DNA of 22,113 nt from Candidatus Collierbacteria bacterium RIFOXYD1_FULL_40_9 (GTDB lineage Bacteria; Patescibacteriota; Microgenomatia; UBA1400; MFAQ01): assembly GCA_001776275.1 (NCBI GenBank), contig MFAQ01000009.1:6476-28588 (forward strand). The letters are read 5' to 3'. Shown one piece after another: positions 14,472 to 21,282 of this stretch; the stretch's first letter is position 1; each line of letters opens with the position of its first letter. The translations under genes and the position numbers were made by a program. The notes beneath the pieces are model-generated. The model saw only the letters and a list, made by a program, of their open reading frames with translations. It was not told where the DNA came from and made no database searches.

Positions 14472-15118
14472 CAGACTTTCAGAAAAAACTGCTATTCTAT
14501 TTTGAAAAGAACGAATACTTGCGAGATAAATTATTTTTTACTGGTGGTACAGCTTTGTCGCATTACTATTTTCAACACAGATTTTCGGAAGATTTAGACT
14601 TTTTTGCAGAAGAAGAGTTTGATCAACTTCAAATTTTGGCGTGGATAAAGTCGATAAGTCCAGAACTAAAAATAAAAGAAATTGAACAACAGATCCTTAA
14701 TGGTCAACTGACTTTGTTTTTGTACTACACAGAAGAAGAAAAACCTTTAAAGTTAGATTTTGCCTATTTTCCTTTCCCTCATATGGGTAAATTTGAGATG
14801 CTGGGAAAAATACGAGTTTCGAGTCTAGAGGATATTGCTGTAAATAAAATACAAGCCATAACAACAAGGTCAAGATCTAGAGATTATTTTGACTTAAAAC
14901 TGTGCTTAGAAAAACTAGGGTGGAGTGATGAGGTAGTAAGGCAAAAATATAGAACGAAGTTTGAAGTGTCTCTGCCCCCTGAGAGTTTGGCGACTGCCTA
15001 TACAAATGTGCAAACAGCTAAGGATCTGCCAATTTTTTTAGGGGAAGTAGATTGGGGAGGGACAGAAAAGTATTTTTTAGACAGGGCACTAGGACTAAAG
15101 AGTTTGATTTTGGAGTAG
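14444..15118 (+). CDS. AbiEii-type nucleotidyltransferase (toxin-like)
   Basis: AbiEii/MenT-like nucleotidyltransferases act as toxins in type IV toxin-antitoxin and abortive-infection systems, and known members modify tRNA. The 224-aa protein shows the fold's signature: TGGTALSHYYF (33-43), then SEDLDFF with the paired acids Asp50/Asp52, a third acid in LKLDFAYF, and a C-terminal NKIQAITTRSRSRDYFDL block seen in AbiEii family members. The start is ATG 14444 or 14453 (MEKQVLTDF), both in frame, and both overlap the upstream small gene. The catalytic residues look intact. Whether it is toxic here is not shown by sequence. Confidence 0.85.
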   Translation: MVNMEKQVLTDFQKKLLFYFEKNEYLRDKLFFTGGTALSHYYFQHRFSEDLDFFAEEEFDQLQILAWIKSISPELKIKEIEQQILNGQLTLFLYYTEEEKPLKLDFAYFPFPHMGKFEMLGKIRVSSLEDIAVNKIQAITTRSRSRDYFDLKLCLEKLGWSDEVVRQKYRTKFEVSLPPESLATAYTNVQTAKDLPIFLGEVDWGGTEKYFLDRALGLKSLILE

Positions 15119-15170
15119 GTAATATAAGTAAAAAGTAATAAGATAAATGGAAAAAGTGTTGTAGTTTTCG

Positions 15171-15187
15171 GGTATGATGGAGGTATG
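15171..15187 (+). repeat. Duplicated promoter/start module, copy 1
   Basis: GGTATGATGGAGGTATG is identical to 16445-16461. It contains TATGAT (15173-15178), GGAGGT, and an ATG. In both copies the next bases are similar (CGAGCT and GGAGCT). Confidence 0.7.
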
Positions 15188-15265
15188 CGAGCTGGTATTG
15201 GTTTGTGCCTGAATAGGTATAAATTGTATATTGTCACTATACAAAATGGTACAAAAGTGATATAG
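15185..15265 (+). CDS. Possible small ORF (26 aa)
   Basis: The frame starts at the ATG of the duplicated module and encodes MRAGIGLCLNRYKLYIVTIQ plus six residues before TAG. Evidence for expression is the TATGAT box exactly six bases upstream, identical to that of the 807-aa gene. The product is short, basic and partly hydrophobic, and I recognise no family. It may instead be the decayed start of a lost gene. It ends eight bases before the ATPase gene. Confidence 0.3.
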   Translation: MRAGIGLCLNRYKLYIVTIQNGTKVI

Positions 15266-15266
15266 T
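15261..15266 (+). promoter_or_regulatory. Putative -10 box of the DUF4143 ATPase gene
   Basis: TATAGT lies seven bases before the ATG at 15274. There is no Shine-Dalgarno sequence at normal distance. The surrounding bases form an imperfect inverted repeat (GTCACTATA and TATAGTATAGG) that could bind a repressor, but this is weak. Confidence 0.3.
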
Positions 15267-15273
15267 ATAGGTT

Positions 15274-16416
15274 ATGATCAAAAGAATTATAGAAGAGCGA
15301 GTTGAAGACTATTTGAACAGTGACAGTAACAAGATCTTGTTTGTTTGGGGACCGAGAAGATCTGGGAAAACAACACTTTTGAAAAAGTATTCAAAAGAGC
15401 TAGGAGTACCAGTTTTTAACTTTGATTTACAGTCACACAGAGAAAAGTTTCTACCAGATCTGTCAGTGTTACAAAAAATTGTAGATGAGCATAAGATTAT
15501 TTTAATAGACGAAGTGCAGAACTATCCAGAGTCGAGTTTGGCACTAAAAATACTATTTGACGAATTCAACGTAAAAGTAATTGCAACGGGAAGTAGTGAA
15601 CTTCGGCAAACTTCGAAAGATTTTGATAGTCTGGCTGGTCGTTTTACACAAATATACTGTTTGCCTCTCTCGATTTTAGAAGTTGAATCGAGCGAGGAAA
15701 TAAAGGCATACGAGAGGAAAGATATCTTGGATAAATACCGAAACCAAGGGCAAATATTTGGGATGTATCCAGAAGTCTATTTGGCAGACGGAGGAGAGGT
15801 CGAAAAAACAGATTTACTGCAGAATTTGCTGGATACCTACGTCTTGAAGGACGTGATTGATATTTACAACCTGAAAAACGCAAAGCTGGCTAAGGACATT
15901 TTAACGAAGATAGCTTTGCAGATTGGAAGTGAGGTTTCAGTAAGAGAGATTGCTTCGAGTTTGCAGGCAAATGTAACAACAGTATCGAGTTATATTGAAA
16001 TTTTTATTAAAAATTATATTTTGATTCCAGTATTATCATTTAAAACAAATAGGCGTAAATCAGTCTCTGAGCTTCGTAAATTGTATTTTTACGATTTAGG
16101 AATCAGGAATATATTAGTTCGGGACTTTCGATCACTAGATCTGAGATCGGATAAAGGTGGAGTGTTTGAGAACTTTGTAGTGTCGGAAATAGAGAAGAAA
16201 AGAAGAGTTGCTGGAGAAAATTTTAATGTTTATTTTTATAGAGAGTACGGAGGAAAAGAGATGGATCTGGTGCTAGAGGATTATCATAAAAAATATATAT
16301 GTTTGGAGATAAAGACAAAAAAAGTAAAAGCACAAGATATTTTTCCTCTGTCACATAAAATGGAGGTGGTGACTAGCGACAATTATTTTGAAAAGATCGA
16401 GAAGTTGTTTGAGTAA
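15274..16416 (+). CDS. AAA ATPase with DUF4143 domain
   Basis: This family (AAA_14 plus DUF4143) is common in archaea, anaerobes and CPR bacteria; its cellular role is not settled. The 380-aa protein has Walker A GPRRSGKTTL (26-35), Walker B IILIDEVQ (75-82), and a sensor region VKVIATGSSELR (about 100-111). A winged-helix-like part lies at about 200-250 and the DUF4143 part after it. Near the C-terminus, KEMDLVLE followed by ICLEIKTKK has the D...E-x-K spacing of a PD-(D/E)XK nuclease-like fold, which may be active. Length is normal for the family. It stands alone between a toxin-like pair and two large unknown genes. Confidence 0.9.
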   Translation: MIKRIIEERVEDYLNSDSNKILFVWGPRRSGKTTLLKKYSKELGVPVFNFDLQSHREKFLPDLSVLQKIVDEHKIILIDEVQNYPESSLALKILFDEFNVKVIATGSSELRQTSKDFDSLAGRFTQIYCLPLSILEVESSEEIKAYERKDILDKYRNQGQIFGMYPEVYLADGGEVEKTDLLQNLLDTYVLKDVIDIYNLKNAKLAKDILTKIALQIGSEVSVREIASSLQANVTTVSSYIEIFIKNYILIPVLSFKTNRRKSVSELRKLYFYDLGIRNILVRDFRSLDLRSDKGGVFENFVVSEIEKKRRVAGENFNVYFYREYGGKEMDLVLEDYHKKYICLEIKTKKVKAQDIFPLSHKMEVVTSDNYFEKIEKLFE

Positions 16417-16444
16417 TTTTTGGTGGAACTTGGGTAGGTATTTA

Positions 16445-16461
16445 GGTATGATGGAGGTATG
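16445..16461 (+). repeat. Duplicated promoter/start module, copy 2
   Basis: GGTATGATGGAGGTATG is identical to 15171-15187 and carries the start codon of the 807-aa gene. TATGAT (16447-16452) lies exactly six bases from the ATG, so it can act as -10 box of a leaderless transcript. GGAGGT directly abuts the ATG, too close for a normal Shine-Dalgarno site. Confidence 0.7.
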
Positions 16462-18882
16462 GGAGCTAAGGATATTGATGCGAATAGTTTGAATAGTGAT
16501 GATTTTGCTAGATTGTTTAAGAGAGGAGCTGTTGGTGGCGTAGAAACAGGTAGTAGTGAAAAGGAATTTAAATCTCCTAGTGAAGAGCAAGAACTCAAAA
16601 TAGATATTAATGGTAGGGAGAATGACGAAGATGAATTTTTAGACAGAAAAGATAAGAAAAAAAAGAAAAAAGAAAAAAGAAGAAAAGAGAAACAAAGAAA
16701 TCCTGAAATTGTGAAACTAATGACGGAATTTGAGGCAATCTCTCAAACAGTCAGACCTGAAGAAGAAGAAAAAGTAGCTAATGAAGGTGCTGGTGATAAA
16801 GATCGGGTAATTGATAAGAAAGAAACGGAGATAATAGAGAGAGCCAAGAGAATGGATGTAGGTTACCAGAGATCAAGACTTCACTATTTGGGCCATAGAC
16901 AAAACTTGATTCAAGAAGGTAAAGATGGTTTATCAGCTATTGATAAAGATGATTATATTGTTGGAAAACTAAGACTGATTGAAGATTTAATGACCTTAGC
17001 TAACAGAGTGGGAGATTTAAGAGAAGTTAAAGATAGACTTATATCTGTTGGTGTTTATGTGAAAGATATTGAAAATTTGTTTGAGAAAATTAAACCCTTA
17101 CACGAAGAGAGACAAAAACTTTTGCAGAAGTTTTATGAAGATGGCTCTAGGGAGGATTTAGAAAAAGTAGAGAAGGAAATAGGAGATATTTTTGTGGTGG
17201 ACGAGATGATGGAGAGAATTAAGAATGGTGAGAAAGCCCAACCAAGAAAAGAAAATATAAAAGAAGAAGTTAAGGGAGGTCCTAAAGACTTGGGTAAGAC
17301 AGAGGGGTCGGAGAAAAATAAATCAGAGTTGGTAAATTATATGAATAAGGGTTTCTTTGATGACTTGTTGATGACAACTTGGGGAAATTGGAAAGAAAGT
17401 TTTTCTCAGGAAGAAGCAAATCTAAGATTGCAGAAGGTTGGGGTTAATTTGGAAGATGTTTATAAGAAGGCTGGTGATGGTGGTGTTGAAATAAAGAAAG
17501 CACTGATAAGTTACATGGATCATAGAAATGGTGACAAAAAACAAAATGAACCCTTGTTGAGGGCTTTAAAAAGAGAGATTTTGTTGAAGTTGGGACTAGA
17601 TGTCTCTGTATTGGATGAAAAAAAAGTAGAGAATGCTGATGAAAAAGTGAAGATAGAAGGTATAGTGCCTGTTGAAGATAAAGAGAGGGAGAAATATTTG
17701 GAGTATTTGGGAGGAGAATTTTTGGATGACCTGGAGGTTGTATATCCTAGAAAAGAGGTTAAACATTCAAAAGAGAAAAAAGAACAGGCCCGTAAAAGAT
17801 ATTTTGTGATTCATAATTTTTCATTGGTGACAAAACCTTTAGATAAAAAGCATCCATTTTATGGAAAAACAAACAAAGAACCTAGGGATTATAGAGTAAG
17901 AGACTTGCTGATTGAATATTTTAAACTACAAGAAGGAACTCCTAGAGGATGGGACGTTGGTTTGCTTGAAAAAATGGTTGGTGGAGACAAAGAAAGGTTA
18001 AGGAAGCTTCAAGAATACTTGGAGGAGGCGAGGAAGAGGAATCAAGAAAAAGGTAAAAAGGAAAAAGATAAAGGTGAGGTAAAGATTGATAGAGATAATT
18101 TTGATTTTTCAGGAAAAACAAAAGCAGAGCTTTATAAGATGGTACCTGACGGATTTAATGACCCTGTTAAGTTTTTTGTAGCAGTAAATGTAATTGCTGG
18201 AGAACTAGATCCAAGGTTTCCGAGCGTTGAAAGAGCTAAAAAATACTTTTTTGATGCTGTTGAAGGGAAAGAATTTATACTTACGCCAGAGATGAAGCAA
18301 AAGCTCAGGGACTGGTTGGCTATTGGTGGAAAAATTAGGAGACCAGGGTTACCAAGCGAAGAAGATAACTTGAGAGAGTTAGTAGATATTGGATTTGATG
18401 TTAATTTGGCAGACAGGGAAAGAGTCAGAGAGGCTTTAGATTCTATTGGTTTCAACAAAGATGATAAAGAAGTGGCAGAAAGGTATTTGAAGTCTTTGTT
18501 TGCTGATGGAGGTGGTGAGCCAAAAGAGCCAGTTGTACCAAAAAAGACAGAATTTAAGGAAGGAGAAGAAAGTGAGGAAATTGAGAACGAAAGGTGGATG
18601 AAAGTGGTCGGTTTACTAGAAAAGCTAGGGTCAGTTACAGGAGAAGAGAGAAAGACACTATACCTAGAAATAGAGTCTCACGGAGTGAGGATAAGAGGGA
18701 CAATATCAGACTTAATTGAGGCTGGGGCTAATGAAGATGATATAAAAAATAGCTTTAGACATATGGCAAACATGGCAAAAGTGTGGAAAATGGGGGAAGA
18801 GAAGGCAAGGAGGGAATATCCGAAGATGGTAGAGAAATATGCAAGTATGGCCAGATTATTGAGGCTTAAGTGGTATAATTAG
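16459..18882 (+). CDS. Large charged hypothetical protein A (807 aa)
   Basis: I do not recognise this family. The protein has no signal peptide or membrane helix and is rich in Lys and Glu. An N-terminal motif NSLNSDDFARLF (9-20) is followed by a disordered acidic/basic tail with a Lys run (about 30-85), and further charged linkers lie near 255-295 and 525-545. Helical units containing a hydrophobic-Gly-hydrophobic turn recur at about 193-209, 322-338, 376-388, 640-656, 659-676 and 736-752. The region 546-640 looks like a compact domain. The next gene shares the N-terminal motif and the helical unit, so the two are probably functional partners. Codon use and composition resemble the neighbours. 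A cytoplasmic scaffold or a secreted cargo are both possible. Confidence 0.88.
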   Translation: MGAKDIDANSLNSDDFARLFKRGAVGGVETGSSEKEFKSPSEEQELKIDINGRENDEDEFLDRKDKKKKKKEKRRKEKQRNPEIVKLMTEFEAISQTVRPEEEEKVANEGAGDKDRVIDKKETEIIERAKRMDVGYQRSRLHYLGHRQNLIQEGKDGLSAIDKDDYIVGKLRLIEDLMTLANRVGDLREVKDRLISVGVYVKDIENLFEKIKPLHEERQKLLQKFYEDGSREDLEKVEKEIGDIFVVDEMMERIKNGEKAQPRKENIKEEVKGGPKDLGKTEGSEKNKSELVNYMNKGFFDDLLMTTWGNWKESFSQEEANLRLQKVGVNLEDVYKKAGDGGVEIKKALISYMDHRNGDKKQNEPLLRALKREILLKLGLDVSVLDEKKVENADEKVKIEGIVPVEDKEREKYLEYLGGEFLDDLEVVYPRKEVKHSKEKKEQARKRYFVIHNFSLVTKPLDKKHPFYGKTNKEPRDYRVRDLLIEYFKLQEGTPRGWDVGLLEKMVGGDKERLRKLQEYLEEARKRNQEKGKKEKDKGEVKIDRDNFDFSGKTKAELYKMVPDGFNDPVKFFVAVNVIAGELDPRFPSVERAKKYFFDAVEGKEFILTPEMKQKLRDWLAIGGKIRRPGLPSEEDNLRELVDIGFDVNLADRERVREALDSIGFNKDDKEVAERYLKSLFADGGGEPKEPVVPKKTEFKEGEESEEIENERWMKVVGLLEKLGSVTGEERKTLYLEIESHGVRIRGTISDLIEAGANEDDIKNSFRHMANMAKVWKMGEEKARREYPKMVEKYASMARLLRLKWYN
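18871..18879 (+). promoter_or_regulatory. Extended -10 promoter for protein B gene, inside the end of protein A gene
   Basis: TGGTATAAT is a perfect extended -10 element (TG-n-TATAAT) formed by the last three sense codons of the 807-aa gene. Transcription would start near 18886, giving a leader of about 26 bases before ATG 18912. A second box TATAAA at 18896-18901 lies ten bases from the ATG. Confidence 0.45.
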
Positions 18883-18911
18883 GGTGTTATAGGGCTATAA
18901 ATCAAAGATAA

Positions 18912-21242
18912 ATGTCATTTGGAGAACCATTACCTGCGGAACCATTAAGTCCCGAAGCTTTAAGGGCTAGTTTTGGTATAACGGAAAAAAGTGGTGATGT
19001 TTTTAAGGAGAAGCCGGAGGATGAGGCTGATGCAAAAGATGCTGTAGGTGCGATGAGAAGTGCTGATCTTAAGGAAGAAGATGAAAAGCTAAATCCAGAA
19101 AAAAAAGAGAAAAAAGAAAACGATTTCACAAAGGAAGAATTTATTATAAAGGCGAGACGTGCAATTTTTGAGGATGAGTATATTAGAACACAATCAAGAG
19201 GTAATACGGAAAATATTGCCAAGCTTGAGAAGTTAAGGCAAGATTCTAGAGACGAACTGGAAGAAGTTGGTATCAACATTGAATTTTTGACAGGAGGGAA
19301 AGGGCGTGAAGACGATAAGAAAACAAATAGAGTGTGGATGAGGAGAAGGTTAGGTAAACTCGAAAGAAGTGAAAAACTTAACGATAAGGATACTAGCGCC
19401 TTTGAAAGACTTGGTGTCACCAAAGAAAAGTTGCAGGAATGGGTGGAGGAAGATGCTGTGGATGTTGTGCCGGTAGCTGAACCAGGAGTTGGGGATGGTC
19501 AGGCTCGACGACAGGAAGAACGTGTACCAAATGTTGACATTGTTAGTCAACTGGATATGAGAATTGAACGTCAAAACATAGCTATCAGGCGTGCCATTTC
19601 TGCTACTTTGAGTGCTGGACAGGTGCCAAACTACTTGGCCCTAACAAGAGATCTTACAAATATCAACAGAAAAATCATAGAGGAAATGGGCAAGGAATCA
19701 ACTTCTGCTGGCGATGTAGATAGATTAGCTGAGTTGTCGGCAAAGTGTGCTAGATATGTAGGTGAAATTCAAAGTATGGGTGCAACTTCTGAAATATCTT
19801 CTGCTGAAGGTGATGTTCCCAAAAATGGTGATCCTGTCGCGTGGAGGGAATGGGTTAGAAGAAAGCTAAGTAGCATTGCGCAGCCTTTTTTGGGTTCTGG
19901 TGAACAGAGAGAAAAAAACACAAATGGTTTGTTTGCTATAAAAGTGCGAACTACTGCTGGGCCGATGGAAAAAAGTGCTTTTTTGTATGCACCCGAAGAA
20001 GTAAAAAAACAATTTGAAGGAGATGGTGATGAAATTGGATTAGTGAGAAGAGTGACTGATTTATTTGATAATTGGCGTAACTACAGAAAAGATTTTAAAT
20101 CATTATCCACAAAAGCTTTTGAGGATGATTCAAACTATAAATTCCCAGACAGACCACTGTGCAATAGTTTATTGCGAGAAATGGATGGAAATCGAAACGA
20201 ACATGGTTTGGGTTCAAAATATATTGCTGAAGCAGTTAGATTGTATTGGCTAATGGCAAAAGGAGAAATTGACACGGTGTTGCCCGGAGCCAGGAATTTA
20301 TTTAATGAAAAATTATCTGTAGCCGATGCGAACAGAACTAGAGATTTAATAGCATCGAGATCAGGTGGAGCATATTTTGAAGAAATAGGTTTGATGATGG
20401 CAGGTTTTTTGGGAATTGTAGGAAAAGGAAATGTATCCAAAGATGCAGTTTATTCAGATGGGTTAGCTGTATTGCAAAATATTGACAAAGCTGAGTTTTT
20501 ATCATCTGAGATGAAGGCGTCCTTTGTTAGTTCTGGAGCAACAGAAAAAATATCATTTATGCCAAGTTTGGCCGATTTACAAAAAAAAGGCGATGGTACT
20601 AAGGCTTTTTGTGTGGTTCGAATTCCGCCCAATGATTTAGTTTTGAAGGAGAGTTTGTCAGCAGGAGAAGTTGATAGTGGTTTGACAATGCAAGATTTGA
20701 TTGAGAGCCGTAAATTATGCAATGTTAGATGGAACGAAGGGGTAGACGTGTTTGCCTTGATCAAAAAAAGAGAAAGTCAAGCGGTTAAGTTGGCGAACAT
20801 GTTTTCTGAGAGTAAGGACACCTTACAGTCATTGCTTGAATCTCCACAAGGGGATCCTAAAAATGGGTTGTTATATAAGCGCCTTGAAACAATAAATGAT
20901 GCTCTGGGACATTATGATTTTAGAACACGTCAGAGAGTAGTGTTCTTATGGGTATGGACACAGATGGAAAACAACCCTGATTGGAAAAAAGATGAAAATA
21001 TTCAACTTAGGACAAAACTGTTGGATACATTGTTTATGGGTAAATATGACAATGCTTTTGGAACAGCAAGAGAATCGGAGATAAGAAAAGGTAATAATGA
21101 CAACAGATGGTTGCATGGTGACGACTTAAAAGAATTAGGTGGAGCTTTTTATACAGGAGGAAAGGGACAGCTTGTCGGTGCATATAAAGCGAGAGCTTAT
21201 TTTAAACCAAATCAAAAAGTATCACCAAGCATTAGATACTGA
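18912..21242 (+). CDS. Large charged hypothetical protein B (776 aa)
   Basis: I do not recognise this family. It has no signal peptide or membrane span. Residues 10-20 (EPLSPEALRASF) resemble the N-terminal motif of protein A. A charged disordered segment (25-75) and helical repeats with a Val/Leu-Gly-Ile/Val turn (115-126, 163-176) follow. From about 310 onward it changes to a globular, less charged sequence with Trp- and Cys-containing stretches (EWVRRKLSSIAQPF, RQRVVFLWVWTQMENNPDWK). It ends FKPNQKVSPSIRY. It is convergent with the Hint-containing membrane protein. It could be a partner of protein A in a cytoplasmic complex or a substrate of the secretion system; sequence alone does not decide. 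Confidence 0.88.
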   Translation: MSFGEPLPAEPLSPEALRASFGITEKSGDVFKEKPEDEADAKDAVGAMRSADLKEEDEKLNPEKKEKKENDFTKEEFIIKARRAIFEDEYIRTQSRGNTENIAKLEKLRQDSRDELEEVGINIEFLTGGKGREDDKKTNRVWMRRRLGKLERSEKLNDKDTSAFERLGVTKEKLQEWVEEDAVDVVPVAEPGVGDGQARRQEERVPNVDIVSQLDMRIERQNIAIRRAISATLSAGQVPNYLALTRDLTNINRKIIEEMGKESTSAGDVDRLAELSAKCARYVGEIQSMGATSEISSAEGDVPKNGDPVAWREWVRRKLSSIAQPFLGSGEQREKNTNGLFAIKVRTTAGPMEKSAFLYAPEEVKKQFEGDGDEIGLVRRVTDLFDNWRNYRKDFKSLSTKAFEDDSNYKFPDRPLCNSLLREMDGNRNEHGLGSKYIAEAVRLYWLMAKGEIDTVLPGARNLFNEKLSVADANRTRDLIASRSGGAYFEEIGLMMAGFLGIVGKGNVSKDAVYSDGLAVLQNIDKAEFLSSEMKASFVSSGATEKISFMPSLADLQKKGDGTKAFCVVRIPPNDLVLKESLSAGEVDSGLTMQDLIESRKLCNVRWNEGVDVFALIKKRESQAVKLANMFSESKDTLQSLLESPQGDPKNGLLYKRLETINDALGHYDFRTRQRVVFLWVWTQMENNPDWKKDENIQLRTKLLDTLFMGKYDNAFGTARESEIRKGNNDNRWLHGDDLKELGGAFYTGGKGQLVGAYKARAYFKPNQKVSPSIRY

Positions 21243-21243
21243 G

Positions 21244-21266
21244 AACTAAATAGGAGTTAGTTTTTT
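21244..21266 (+). terminator. Weak intrinsic terminator after protein B gene
   Basis: An inverted repeat AACTAA (21244-21249) / TTAGTT (21257-21262) with a seven-base loop runs into six Ts (21261-21266), two bases after the TGA. The stem is short and AT-rich, so efficiency is uncertain. It sits between convergent genes. Confidence 0.45.
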
Positions 21267-21282
21267 ATGAGGTCAATGTTAT

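Noticed and set aside
15231..15270. Operator palindrome upstream of the ATPase gene
   Set aside because: The inverted repeat (GTCACTATA against TATAGTATAGG) is imperfect and AT-rich, so it is mentioned only in the promoter note.
21240..21266. UGA recoded as glycine, as in some CPR lineages (Gracilibacteria, SR1)
   Set aside because: TGA ends the 776-aa gene right before a terminator-like hairpin and ends the O-antigen-ligase-like gene within an ATGA overlap, so TGA behaves as a stop.
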